DNA of 51,752 bases from Ardenticatenaceae bacterium (GCA_020634215.1 JACKCD010000040.1:1-51752), one strand, 5' to 3'. Positions 25,879-34,315 are shown, counted from the stretch's first letter. The notes: a model not told the origin generated them from the sequence alone. Numbers and translations are program-made.

Positions 25879-27306
25879 CTAAATCTTGCACACGTTCCCT
25901 TCGCCATCGAGCATCGGGAAATCAGCTTTTTTCCACGCATCCATGCCGCCGATTACATTGTAGAGGTTTTTATAACCGTGGCGCAGCATAATGCTGATGG
26001 CGGTGCTGGAGCGTTTGCCAGTCGCACACGTAACCGCGATGCTTTGGTCATGGGTAAGCTGGAGCTGGTCAATTTGTGCGGGGCTGGTGAGCTGCGGCAC
26101 CAACTGAGTATAGGGCATAAAGTGAGCGTTCTCAATATGGCCTTCACTCCACTCTTCGTCCGCACGCACGTCCAATACCTGCATGCCGTTGGTAGAAAGC
26201 CGATGATGCAGCGTTTGCACATCTATCTGTGGCACGGAAGTTACGCTGTTCCCAGCCGCTGCCCATGCCTCCATACCGCCATCGAGGAAGCCGCTTACCT
26301 GGGTGTCAAGGGCAATGAAAGCCATGTTATAAATACACCGCTGGGCATCTTCGCTGCTATCGGTAACAAGTACGTAGCGGCAATCGTCGGGGGTCATCCA
26401 GCCCACGCGCTGCTCGAACTCCAGGCTAGACATTTGCACGTTGATGGCACCGGGGATGTGGCCTTGACCGTAGGCGGCAGAGGAGCGGGCATCAATGACG
26501 TAATGGCCGCTGTCCATCAGTTCTTGTACTTGGGCGGGAGAGAGGGCGGCGGCGACGGGGTTGGACATGGTTAACGGCCGTTTCCCCTGATTTGTCGCCA
26601 CAATGTTCAAAATATTGGCTGGCTTTAGCGGCTGGTCATCCTGCATGTAGGCCGTAAACCGCTCTTTGTTCTTGATCTTCAGCGCATCGTTAAAACGGCG
26701 CTCGTACCCAACCGTAGTGGCAACCTTGCCACTGGTAACGCGGCCTCAGGTAGACCCGGCCAAGTGGCCGGGATACACCTCAACGTGGTCGGGTAAATTC
26801 AAAAAGCGGGGGATGGCAACGTCAAACAGAACGGGTGCCCCTTCATCGCCAGCTTGCGCCAGGTCGGGGCGAGCCACGTCGCCTACCATCACAAAATCGG
26901 CCGTTAGCATAAACCACGGCTCATCGCCACGCGGGAAATCATAGATAAGCAGGTTGATTTGCTCTGGCCGGTGCCCCGGCACATGCACAATTTCCATGCC
27001 CACGCCACCCATGCGAATCATGTCACCATGTTTCACCCGCGTTGCTTCATAGGTAATATCGGCCAGCTCAGGCAAAATCAACTCGCCGCCGGTGGCCTCG
27101 GCCAGCCGCCGCCCCCCAGAAATATGGTCGGCGTGGCTGTGGGAATCAATGACATAGCGAATAGTCGAATCCTTTTTCTTCGCCATATCTAAATAGGGCT
27201 GTATGTCCCACAGCGGGTCAAATACCATACATTCTTGGGTGCGGTCACATCCAATCATGTAGGCAGCACAGCCCGTTTCCTCACGAATAATTGTTTCAAA
27301 CCACAT
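25879..27306 (-). CDS. persulfide dioxygenase-rhodanese fusion, candidate selenoprotein (Sec187)
   Basis: CstB/ETHE1-like protein, 475 codons with an in-frame TGA at 26746-26748. The N-terminal metallo-beta-lactamase domain (H-S-H-A-D-H, V-H-V-P-G-H, L-T-A-D-F-V) ends Y-P-G-H-L-A-G-S-T-[TGA]-G-R-V-T-S-G-K, where relatives have G-S-x-C-G-(R/K). The frame then continues uninterrupted: V-G-Y-E-R-R-F-N, a Cys-less rhodanese domain, and an active rhodanese with V-T-C-A-T-G-K-R-S-S. The conserved dioxygenase-domain Cys (as I recall, Cys201 of S. aureus CstB) is thus encoded by TGA. A perfect 7-bp hairpin with loop AGGT follows 19 nt later. It is third in the operon after DUF1641 and SQR: SQR-made persulfide is oxidised to sulfite or thiosulfate. 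Start 27306 has a GAGG upstream. Confidence 0.85.
26716..26733 (-). promoter_or_regulatory. candidate bacterial SECIS element
   Basis: Perfect stem AGTGGCA/TGCCACT closing loop AGGT, with ACC/GGT pairing below across a 2-nt bulge. The loop begins 19 nt after the TGA, and its second base is G, as expected for SelB recognition. The loop starts with the same AGGU as I recall for the E. coli fdhF SECIS. Confidence 0.75.
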
Positions 27307-27319
27307 GGGAACCTCTGGA

Positions 27320-27384
27320 AAAGTAATTGGTAAGCGGTAGTCAGTAGCCAATACTGATTACCGCTTACCGATTACTGATTACCG
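27320..27384. repeat. heptad inverted-repeat spacer (TCGGTAA type)
   Basis: ggtaagc/ggtagtc/agtagcc units, then gattacc/gcttacc/gattact complements. It occupies the spacer between SQR and the dioxygenase-rhodanese gene. Confidence 0.8.
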
Positions 27385-27387
27385 AAA

Positions 27388-28584
27388 TTAAGCGCGTCCG
27401 CGCAACATGCCGTGCCAATACATGCGTGGCAGGCCGTAAGCTTTTAAGGCATACATACTGTATCGTTCTTGCGATTGGTCAAATGGGAAGGTCTCTTGCG
27501 GAACCTTATCATAGTCGAATTCGGCCAGGATAAGGCTGCCATAACCAGTCACAAGGGGGCAGGAGGTGTAGCCGTCGTAGCTGTCAGGAAGTCCATGCCC
27601 GTTCATCATCGCCCACAAATTGTTTGCCAGTGCCGGTGCCTGCTTGCGAATGGCAGCCCCAGTCTTGGACGTGGGCAAGCTGCTGCAATCGCCACAAGCA
27701 AACACATTGGCATATCGCTTATGCTGCATTGTGTTCTGATCAACATCAACCCAACCTGTAGCCGCTGCCAGCTTGCTCTTCTTGATAAAATCTGGCGCAC
27801 TTTGACGTGGGGTAACGTGAATCATGTCATATTTGATTACGCTCTGTTCACCGCCACCTACTGGCTCAAAAACAGCCTCTTTTTTGTCCGGGCGCAGGGC
27901 AACCAGCTCTGTGGCATAGTGGGCTTCAATGCCCTTGCGCTCAATTACCTTCAGCAGCGAATCAGCATATTTTTTGACGGCAAAAATGCTGGGCGTGCCT
28001 GTGGCAAAAATAACATTGACATTGTTGCGAACGCCAGAACGGCGGAAATGGTCTTCGGCCAGATAGCAAATCTTTTGTGGTGCCCCGGCGCATTTTACCC
28101 CGGTGCTGGGTTGGGTAAAGAGTGCCGTGCCGCTGCGTAGGTTGCTGATGTTGTTCCAGGTGGAGCTAACGGTGTCGTAGGAATAGTTGCTGCTAACGCC
28201 GGTGCCAGGTTTGCCTACGCTTTCCTTCAGCCCTGGAATTGCGTCCCAGTCAATTTGAATCCCGGCGGTGACAACCAGATAGTCATAACCAATGGTGCTG
28301 CCGCTTTCGGTGGTAACGGTGTTGTTGTCGGGGTCAAAGGTGGCGACACGGTCTTGAATCCAGTCAGCCCCGGCGGGGATGAAATCGCGCTCGTCCCGCT
28401 CTGTTTCTTCACGGGAGAAGACACCAGCACCAACCAGCGTCCACAGCGGTTGATAGTAATGCTTCTCTGATGGTTCAATGATGCCTAAATCGAGCGAACC
28501 ATTGCTATGGTTCATTAATCGTGCAGAAACAGCTAACCCGGCGGTACCGCCACCAATAACTAGGACTTTATAATGATCTTTCAT
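27388..28584 (-). CDS. sqr: sulfide:quinone oxidoreductase (mitochondrial-type)
   Basis: FAD enzyme oxidising sulfide to persulfide and passing electrons to quinone at the membrane. The 398-residue protein starts M-K-D-H-Y-K-V-L-V-I-G-G-G-T-A-G with GGAGAAAA upstream. It has V-K-C-A-G-A-P-Q-K-I-C-Y-L, containing a catalytic Cys, G-D-C-S-S-L-P-T-S-K-T-G-A-A, and S-C-P-L-V-T-G-Y-G-S-L-I-L-A-E-F-D-Y. The C-terminal half resembles human SQOR closely (type II). It is flanked by DUF1641 and persulfide dioxygenase genes on the same strand, a coherent sulfide detoxification or oxidation operon. Confidence 0.92.
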   Translation of the reverse strand: MKDHYKVLVIGGGTAGLAVSARLMNHSNGSLDLGIIEPSEKHYYQPLWTLVGAGVFSREETERDERDFIPAGADWIQDRVATFDPDNNTVTTESGSTIGYDYLVVTAGIQIDWDAIPGLKESVGKPGTGVSSNYSYDTVSSTWNNISNLRSGTALFTQPSTGVKCAGAPQKICYLAEDHFRRSGVRNNVNVIFATGTPSIFAVKKYADSLLKVIERKGIEAHYATELVALRPDKKEAVFEPVGGGEQSVIKYDMIHVTPRQSAPDFIKKSKLAAATGWVDVDQNTMQHKRYANVFACGDCSSLPTSKTGAAIRKQAPALANNLWAMMNGHGLPDSYDGYTSCPLVTGYGSLILAEFDYDKVPQETFPFDQSQERYSMYALKAYGLPRMYWHGMLRGRA

Positions 28585-28604
28585 AGTTTTCTCCTCTGTA
28601 TAGC

Positions 28605-28628
28605 CGAGGATGCTAATCCTCGTTTTTT
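28605..28628 (+). terminator. intrinsic-terminator-like hairpin, plus strand
   Basis: CGAGGAT, GCTA loop, ATCCTCG, then TTTTTT. It looks like a plus-strand terminator, yet both flanking genes are on the minus strand. It may end an antisense transcript or be a 5'-UTR hairpin of sqr. Confidence 0.5.
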
Positions 28629-28638
28629 GTAAGACAAA

Positions 28639-28662
28639 AGACGTGCTTTTCAAAGCACGTCT
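28639..28662 (-). terminator. hairpin after DUF1641 gene
   Basis: Perfect 11-bp arms AGACGTGCTTT with a 2-nt centre, followed on the minus strand by TTTTGTCTT. It is immediately downstream of the DUF1641 stop and could give partial termination before sqr. Confidence 0.6.
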
Positions 28663-28664
28663 AT

Positions 28665-29687
28665 TTATTTATTGTTTATTTGCTTGCCGAATTCTGCGCC
28701 AAAGGTGGCGAGAAAGCCGAGTGCTCGCTGCATATTGGGGTCACGCATGGCACTGAGTAAACCAAACAATCCCACCGGCTCCAGTGGTTGCTGTTGGCTG
28801 GCAATGAGTGCCCGCCCAACTTTGCCCACCGAGGCCACGGCTTCAGGATCGAGAATGCCAGATTCCATGAGCGCGTCAAACTCTTCCGACTCCATTAGGG
28901 CACTAAATTTGGCACCGGCGCGGGCACCTTGCCGCACCATAGCCTCGATGTTGATGCCGGATTCACCAGCGCGGCGGATGGATTCGTCCACAATGTCGCC
29001 CATCATGGCGATCATGCCGGGGGCTTGGTCGGCCATTGCCAGCAGTTGGTCTAATTTTGCCATCATTTCGGGGGCGGTGAGCTTTTCGGCCATGGTTAGC
29101 CCAGCGCGAAGGCGGGCTTCAATGTCAACCCCATTGCTGGCGGCACGGCGGACGGTTTCATCTACCATGTCGCCCATCATGGCAACCATGCCGGGGGCTT
29201 GGTCGGCCATTGCCAGCAGTTGGTCTAGTTTGGCAACCATTTCGGGGGCGGTGAGCTTTTCGGCCATGGTTAGCCCGGCGCGGAGGCGGGCTTCGATGTC
29301 AATGCCGCTGCTGGCGGCACGGCGGACGGTTTCGTCCATCATGTCGCCCATCATGGCGAGGGTGCCGGGGAGTTGGTCGGCGAGGTCGAGGAGTTGGTTG
29401 AGTTTAACGGCCGTTTCTTCCGCCGTCAGCCTTTCAGCCAAAGCCAAAGCTGTTTTCAGCCGCTCTTCAACATTTACCCCCCGTGCCGCAGCTTGTCGCA
29501 CCGTTTCATCAGCCATGTCGCCCACCATAGCAACCATGCCAGGTGCTTGCTCCAGCACGTCGGCCAGACGGCCAACCGTCTGCTCCAGCGTCTCAATCCG
29601 ATCCAGCAACCGGTTAAGCGCAGCGGCCGTTTGCGGTTCGTTGAGCCGGGCTTGCAAAGTTGCTACACCATTTGAGCCATTATTCAT
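28665..29687 (-). CDS. DUF1641 protein with internal tandem repeats
   Basis: A 340-residue soluble helical protein. Residues about 50-225 consist of three to four copies of a roughly 58-residue unit (for example L-T-A-P-E-M-V-A-K-L-D-Q-L-L, then A-P-G-M-V-A-M-M-G-D-M and R-R-A-A-S-N-G-V-D-I-E-A-R-L). The C-terminal part (L-F-G-L-L-S-A-M-R-D-P-N-M-Q-R-A-L-G-F) is the DUF1641 hallmark. DUF1641 genes are often next to sqr or formate dehydrogenase, but the biochemical role is unknown. ATG 29687 follows GAGGAGG. First gene of the sulfide operon, with an operator-like palindrome upstream. Confidence 0.8.
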   Translation of the reverse strand: MNNGSNGVATLQARLNEPQTAAALNRLLDRIETLEQTVGRLADVLEQAPGMVAMVGDMADETVRQAAARGVNVEERLKTALALAERLTAEETAVKLNQLLDLADQLPGTLAMMGDMMDETVRRAASSGIDIEARLRAGLTMAEKLTAPEMVAKLDQLLAMADQAPGMVAMMGDMVDETVRRAASNGVDIEARLRAGLTMAEKLTAPEMMAKLDQLLAMADQAPGMIAMMGDIVDESIRRAGESGINIEAMVRQGARAGAKFSALMESEEFDALMESGILDPEAVASVGKVGRALIASQQQPLEPVGLFGLLSAMRDPNMQRALGFLATFGAEFGKQINNK

Positions 29688-29788
29688 AGACACCTCCTCG
29701 GTGAAAACAGTTGTTGTGGGTCTGCAACAGTAAGGTGGTTGCAGATCAAAAGATGGAATTGCTGTCAGGTTAGCATAGTCTAGCCAAA

Positions 29789-29809
29789 TGTGACAAGCTA
29801 ATTGTCACA
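29789..29809. promoter_or_regulatory. operator-like palindrome upstream of the sulfide operon
   Basis: TGTGACAA, 5-nt spacer, TTGTCACA: perfect 8-bp arms, about 100 nt upstream of the DUF1641 start. The outer TGTGA/TCACA halves recall CRP/FNR-type sites, but the spacing is wider than the usual 6 nt. A further TTGTCACC half-site follows at about 29826. Confidence 0.5.
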
Positions 29810-29834
29810 TACCAGGGGGATTTTTTGTCACCTT

Positions 29835-30821
29835 TTAGGGGGACAGGTTAAATGCTTCGGCCAGCAGTTCATAGGAACGGATGCGGGCGGTGAAGTCATA
29901 GGTGACGGTGACGGTCATCAGTTCATCGGCACCAAATTGGGTGGCAAGCTGGAGGAGCTTTTCTTTGACTTGGGCGGGGGTGCCAACGGCCGTTTGTTGC
30001 GCCCTGTCCTGCATAAACGCCCACTCCTGCGGCGAATACGGGTAGCTTTCTGCCTCCTCCACCGTGGGAAGCCCCGCCACCTTTTGCTGTGTGACAAATT
30101 TCAGAAAAGAAAGCCCGCGACTCAGTGCCAGCCGCTGCGCCTCCTGCTCCGTTTCAGCACAGACCACAATCACCGTCAAGCAGGTGTGGGGTTCGGCCAA
30201 TTGGGGCGACGGCACAAATTGGCGGCGGTAGAAGTTGAGGATTTCGGGACTCATTTTGTTGTTGATGAAGAGGGCGAAGTTGTAGGGCAGCCCTAGCTGC
30301 GCCCCCAGCACGGCACTGTCGGGGCTGGAGCCGAGCATCCAGATGGGGGGCGGTTCGGATGGGCGGGGCATGACCTTGGGGCGAAAGTCGGGGTCGGTGA
30401 GCATTTGGCGCAGCTCTTGCACCAGTTCGGGGAAGCGTTCAAATTTCGGCCGGCCATCGGTTGCCAACACCCGCGCCGTTTCCATGTCGCTGCCCGGTGC
30501 CCGCCCCACGCCCAAATCAATGCGACCGGGGTAGAGGGTTGCCAGCACGGAAAAGGTTTCGGCCACTTTGAAGGCACTGTAATGGGGCAGCATGACCCCG
30601 CCGGAGCCGAGGCGAATGGTGCGGGTGGCGGCTCCGAGGGCGGCCAACAGCACTTCGGGGGCGGTGCCGGCCAGGGTGTTGGTGTTGTGGTGTTCCGATA
30701 CCCAAAAGCGGTGGTAGCCAAGCTCTTCGGCTTTTTGCGCCAGGGCTATGGTTTCTTGCAGGGCCTGGTGGGGGGTGCCGCCGTTGCGAATGGGGGATTG
30801 ATCAAGGATGGATAGTTTCAT
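29835..30821 (-). CDS. LLM-class flavin-dependent oxidoreductase
   Basis: A 328-residue bacterial-luciferase-like TIM-barrel monooxygenase using reduced FMN. It has the N-terminal L-S-I-L-D-Q-S-P, R-F-W-V-S-E-H-H-N-T near residue 40, L-G-S-G-G-V-M-L-P-H-Y, and R-I-D-L-G-V-G-R-A-P-G-S-D, the set typical of the MsnO8/YhbW-type subgroup. The substrate is unknown. It lies upstream of the sulfide operon but is separated from it by an operator-like spacer, so it is probably a separate transcript. Confidence 0.88.
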   Translation of the reverse strand: MKLSILDQSPIRNGGTPHQALQETIALAQKAEELGYHRFWVSEHHNTNTLAGTAPEVLLAALGAATRTIRLGSGGVMLPHYSAFKVAETFSVLATLYPGRIDLGVGRAPGSDMETARVLATDGRPKFERFPELVQELRQMLTDPDFRPKVMPRPSEPPPIWMLGSSPDSAVLGAQLGLPYNFALFINNKMSPEILNFYRRQFVPSPQLAEPHTCLTVIVVCAETEQEAQRLALSRGLSFLKFVTQQKVAGLPTVEEAESYPYSPQEWAFMQDRAQQTAVGTPAQVKEKLLQLATQFGADELMTVTVTYDFTARIRSYELLAEAFNLSP

Positions 30822-30848
30822 GGTTTGATACTTTTACAGGCCAGCAAC

Positions 30849-30881
30849 AGATTGGTTCAATCTACGAGATTGAACCAATCT
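30849..30881. terminator. perfect hairpin between SDR and LLM genes
   Basis: Arms of 15 bp (AGATTGGTTCAATCT and complement) with a 3-nt centre, 4 nt after the SDR stop. It has no T-tract. It may be a relative of the gattgg-type repeats. Confidence 0.65.
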
Positions 30882-30884
30882 GAG

Positions 30885-31811
30885 TTAAAGCGTATCGAGT
30901 GGGTAGACAACGCCCGTCATCTCTTCGGAAAGCTGCCACAGTTGGGTGGCGGCTTCGCGGTCGTGTGAGGCGGTGCTGGAGTGGGTTTTGGTGGGGTAGC
31001 CGCGTATTTCATAACGGCCGTTTGGCCCAAAATAATCCCCTCCTTGTACGTCGTCGGCCGTGGCGGCGTAGAGCTGGGGCAGGGCACCCATGGCTTGGTC
31101 TTGCGCCATAAGCCGGTTTCCCAGCCGCATGAGCCACGCTGGTACTCGAACATCGCTGCCAAATTGCAGGTTGGTGGCGGCGTAGCCGGGGTGGGCGGCG
31201 ACGCTGCGGGTGGTGTGGCCGTGGCTCTCCAGCTTGCGCTGGAGTTCGTAGGCAAAGAGGAGGTTGGCGAGCTTGCTTTGGTTGTAGGCGGGGAAGGGGG
31301 CGTAGCTTTTACGGCCGTTTATGTCGGCAAAGTTTATCTGGCCTTGCTTGTGCAGGTTGCTGCTGACGGTGACGACACGGGCGGTGGGGGTTGCCAGCAG
31401 CAGGGGGAGTAGGTGACCGGTGAGGGCGAAGTGGCCGAGGTGGTTGGTGCCAAACTGCATTTCAAAACCATCGGCTGTTTCGCGGTATGGGGTTGCCATG
31501 ACCCCGGCGTTGTTGATGAGCAGGTGCAGTTGGTCAAATTTTTGCGCGTAGGCATGGGCAAAGCGGCGAATATCGCTTAAATCGGCCAGATTAAGCGGCA
31601 TGAGTTCCAGCGTGGCGTGGGGTGCGTGCTGCTGGATGGCGGCAACGGCCTGCTGTCCTTTGTCCAAATTGCGGCAAGCGAGGATGACGGCTGCACCTTT
31701 GGCAGCGAGGGCGCGAGCGGTTTCATATCCCAAGCCGCTGTTGGCTCCGGTGATAACGGCCGTTTTGCCCCGTAAATCAGGTATGTTGTTTTCTGTCCAG
31801 TTGGTTGTCAT
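30885..31811 (-). CDS. short-chain dehydrogenase/reductase (retinol dehydrogenase-like)
   Basis: A 308-residue NAD(P)-dependent SDR. The cofactor motif T-G-A-N-S-G-L-G-Y-E-T-A is near residue 20, N-N-A-G-V-M near 97, catalytic Ser in V-T-V-S-S-N-L, and Y-N-Q-S-K-L-A-N as the Y-x-x-x-K motif. Length and motif spacing fit the retinol dehydrogenase/WWOX-like branch. A GGAT sequence precedes the ATG. The substrate is unknown. Confidence 0.9.
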   Translation of the reverse strand: MTTNWTENNIPDLRGKTAVITGANSGLGYETARALAAKGAAVILACRNLDKGQQAVAAIQQHAPHATLELMPLNLADLSDIRRFAHAYAQKFDQLHLLINNAGVMATPYRETADGFEMQFGTNHLGHFALTGHLLPLLLATPTARVVTVSSNLHKQGQINFADINGRKSYAPFPAYNQSKLANLLFAYELQRKLESHGHTTRSVAAHPGYAATNLQFGSDVRVPAWLMRLGNRLMAQDQAMGALPQLYAATADDVQGGDYFGPNGRYEIRGYPTKTHSSTASHDREAATQLWQLSEEMTGVVYPLDTL

Positions 31812-31975
31812 AGGTATCCTTCTATTTGGTCTGGCTTTATTTTAGGGTGAATTAACGGCCGTTTCCACCCCAAATTCTCAAAAAGAAGGCGTGAATGACG
31901 AACCATAGATCAGGTGCCTGTCGCTCGTTGCCCGGCGGTTTCCTGTTTTGCCTTCTGGAGTAAGAACATGCGTGC

Positions 31976-31981
31976 TATAAT
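31976..31981 (+). promoter_or_regulatory. extended -10 box of the nuclease-like gene (leaderless candidate)
   Basis: TGCTATAAT: a perfect TATAAT with an upstream TG, ending 6 nt before ATG 31988. This predicts a leaderless mRNA. Confidence 0.6.
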
Positions 31982-31987
31982 TTTGCC

Positions 31988-32374
31988 ATGAAAAAACGAC
32001 CAAGATTGCAGAAACCACGCAAAAAACCGCAGACTTATCAGCCCGTTAACTGGAGCAAGGTGCTGCTGGAACAAATTCGGCTGTCGGATTTGCCGGAGCC
32101 GCAGCTTGAGTATTTGTTTCATGCCCACCGCAAATGGCGCTTTGATTTTTGCTGGAAGGCGCAGTTGGTGGCGTGCGAGGTGGAGGGAGGGATTTGGATG
32201 CAGACGGAGACGGGGCGGAGCAAGGGCCATGCCCACCCGGAGCGGTTTGCCAGCGACTGCGAAAAATACAATGAGGCGGCGCTTTACGGTTGGCTGGTGA
32301 TTCGGGTAACGCCGGAGATGGTGCGTGACGGGCGGGCGATGGATTGGCTGGAGCGGGCGCTGTTGGAGGAGTAG
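31988..32374 (+). CDS. small PD-(D/E)XK-like nuclease domain protein
   Basis: A 128-residue protein with a basic N terminus (M-K-K-R-P-R-L-Q-K-P-R-K-K-P), then W-R-F-D-F-C-W, A-C-E-V-E-G-G-I-W, a small loop, and D-C-E-K-Y-N-E-A-A-L-Y-G-W-L-V-I-R-V-T. The D...E-x-E plus K-Y-N pattern matches the small endonuclease-like proteins found in phages and bacterial genomes. Active-site candidates are the Asp of R-F-D-F and the Glu residues of E-V-E. The function is inferred; it is not linked to an obvious defence gene. Confidence 0.65.
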   Translation: MKKRPRLQKPRKKPQTYQPVNWSKVLLEQIRLSDLPEPQLEYLFHAHRKWRFDFCWKAQLVACEVEGGIWMQTETGRSKGHAHPERFASDCEKYNEAALYGWLVIRVTPEMVRDGRAMDWLERALLEE

Positions 32375-32433
32375 CCTGTTTGTGATTTTTGCTTTACGAT
32401 TGGCGGTTAGGGTGAGTTTGTGGGAAGAAGAAA

Positions 32434-32481
32434 ATGGCAACGCGGATAACGTGGATCGGAGCGGATTTTCGCGGATAAAAT
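32434..32481. repeat. nonamer repeat (GCGGATAAC type)
   Basis: acgcggata/acgtggatc/ggagcggat/tttcgcggat units roughly 9 bp apart, in the spacer before the SWIM gene. Confidence 0.5.
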
Positions 32482-32494
32482 AGGGTGCATTAGT

Positions 32495-34303
32495 ATGGAA
32501 GAACGGCCGTTAATCACAGAGCGAGAAGTGCGTGGGCGAGCTATCGGACAATCATTTGAGCGAGGGGAAGATTATTTGGAGGGGGGGTATGTCGAGAATC
32601 TGGTGCTGCGGGGTGAGGTGCTGACCGCTGAGGTCGTGGGCAGCCAATATGAGCCGTATTTGGTTGAGGTGCATTTTAGCGGCAACACCATTGCCCAGAC
32701 GATTTGTACCTGCCCTTATGATAGAGGTGGGGATTGCAAGCATATTGTAGCGGTGCTACTGGCCTATATTCGGGATCGGGAGTCGCTGGCAGAACGACCG
32801 TTACTGGCAACCCTGCTGGCCGATTTAGACGCGGAGCAACTGCGTGAGGTGATCCTAACGGTGGTTGGTGGACAGCCGGGTTGGGTGCAGGCATTCGAAA
32901 CGGCCGTGGCGCAGTTGCAGGCGGGTGTTGGCGTTGGGGGAGAAACGGCCGTTGTCCCCAAAAACATCAACACCGAGGCCATCCAGCAAGCCATTCGCGG
33001 GCAGATGGCGCAATATGCCCCCAGCCGCTCCCGCTATTACGACGAGTGGTACGATTCTGATGACTATCCCGATTACGGCGAGGCGCTTGACCCATTTGTA
33101 GAGCAGGCTGTTGCTTGTTTGGATGCTAACGATGCGGCTGGGGCATTGGCGGTGCTGGAAGTTGCGCTGGCAGAATGGTTTGCACAGGTCAACAAGCTCG
33201 ATGATTATCACGAAGACATCTTTAGCGACACCGCCAGTGAATGTTTGGAAGGGGTGGGTGAGGTTTTGGCTGAGGCACTCTTGAGCCAGGATTTGAGCAG
33301 CCAGTCCAAGGAAGCCTGGCAAAAACGTCTCCGGAAGTGGGATGATCAGGTAGCTAATTCGACCTCTATCAAGATTGCTTTGGCGGCGTTGGAGCAGGGG
33401 TGGCACTATCCGCCGCTGCTGCGGGTTATTGAAAAAGGTGAGATTACCAACCAAGGTGCCTGGGAGGGTGAAAGCCCTTGGTTTGCTGATGCTCTAGCGC
33501 AGGCGCGGCTGCGGGTGTTGGCGCGGCAGCAGAAATGGCAGGCGTATTTGTGGTTGGCGGAGGCCGAGGGGCAAATACGCTTGTATGCCAATATGCTGGC
33601 GCGGTTGGGTCGGACGGAAGAAGCGGTCGCCGAGGCGAAGCAGTATCTTGTCTTGGCGGATGAAGTGCTGTCGCTGCTGCAAGTGCTGTATGAGAAGGGG
33701 GAAAAAACGGCCGTTTTTGACCTCGCGGCTCATCATATTGCCAGGGCAACGGCTAGTTGGCAGGAGGTGATGCTGGCACGGTGGGTGCGGGAAACGGCCG
33801 TTAAAGAAAAGCAAACCCAGCTTGCCAACCAGGTTGCTGCCTTTACGTTTTATTGCTCCTGTTCTCTGGAAGATTACCTGGCGGCGGAACAAATTGGTGG
33901 GGAAAGCTGGCCGACCCAAAAGACGCAGCTATTAGCGTGGTTGAGCCAAGCAAATTATGTTTCGGAAGCGGCTGAAATTTATTTGCACGAAAAAATGCTG
34001 CCAGAGGCCATGGCCGAGGTAGCAAAAAGCCATTATCACCACAGCAGTTTGATCAATGTGATTGAGGCGGCGAAGGATGCCTATCCCGATTGGGCCATTG
34101 GGCAATGCCAGCTACAGGCTGAGCGGATTATGGATGCTGGGAAAGCCCAAAATTATGATGTGGCCGCCAAGTGGCTGGCACGTGCCAAACCCATTTATCT
34201 GGCGGCTGGCAAAGCAGAGGCGTGGCGCAGCTATTTGGATGGTTTGCTGGAGACGCATCGCCGTAAATACAAGCTGGTGCCCATGCTGCGTGCCGTTCGT
34301 TAA
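32495..34303 (+). CDS. SWIM zinc finger protein
   Basis: A 602-residue protein. An N-terminal SWIM domain (residues 50-90: I-C-T-C-P-Y-D-R-G-G-D-C-K-H-I) has the C-x-C-x-n-C-x-H zinc ligands. The rest is helical and TPR-like, with an acidic, tyrosine-rich region (residues 178-195). SWIM domains bind nucleic acid or proteins, and stand-alone bacterial proteins of this size are of unknown role. It holds several AACGGCCGTT palindromes, giving T-A-V triplets. ATG 32495 has no strong ribosome-binding site. Confidence 0.85.
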   Translation: MEERPLITEREVRGRAIGQSFERGEDYLEGGYVENLVLRGEVLTAEVVGSQYEPYLVEVHFSGNTIAQTICTCPYDRGGDCKHIVAVLLAYIRDRESLAERPLLATLLADLDAEQLREVILTVVGGQPGWVQAFETAVAQLQAGVGVGGETAVVPKNINTEAIQQAIRGQMAQYAPSRSRYYDEWYDSDDYPDYGEALDPFVEQAVACLDANDAAGALAVLEVALAEWFAQVNKLDDYHEDIFSDTASECLEGVGEVLAEALLSQDLSSQSKEAWQKRLRKWDDQVANSTSIKIALAALEQGWHYPPLLRVIEKGEITNQGAWEGESPWFADALAQARLRVLARQQKWQAYLWLAEAEGQIRLYANMLARLGRTEEAVAEAKQYLVLADEVLSLLQVLYEKGEKTAVFDLAAHHIARATASWQEVMLARWVRETAVKEKQTQLANQVAAFTFYCSCSLEDYLAAEQIGGESWPTQKTQLLAWLSQANYVSEAAEIYLHEKMLPEAMAEVAKSHYHHSSLINVIEAAKDAYPDWAIGQCQLQAERIMDAGKAQNYDVAAKWLARAKPIYLAAGKAEAWRSYLDGLLETHRRKYKLVPMLRAVR

Positions 34304-34315
34304 TCAGGAGTGAAG

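Noticed and set aside
25839..25940. Longer version of the leader ORF starting at 25940
   Set aside because: It would start inside the dioxygenase-rhodanese gene and upstream of the his promoter; the ATG at 25838 fits the promoter position.
7655..26748. TGA read as Trp (altered genetic code)
   Set aside because: Trp positions use TGG, many genes end properly at TGA, and the two internal TGAs replace conserved Cys, not Trp.
30849..30881. tRNA-like GGTTCAATC sequence
   Set aside because: It is half of a perfect 15-bp inverted repeat; no cloverleaf or acceptor pairing can be formed around it.
31988..34303. Nuclease-like plus SWIM genes as a defence island
   Set aside because: No helicase, methyltransferase, toxin or other defence gene is adjacent, and the two genes have separate spacers with a repeat between them.
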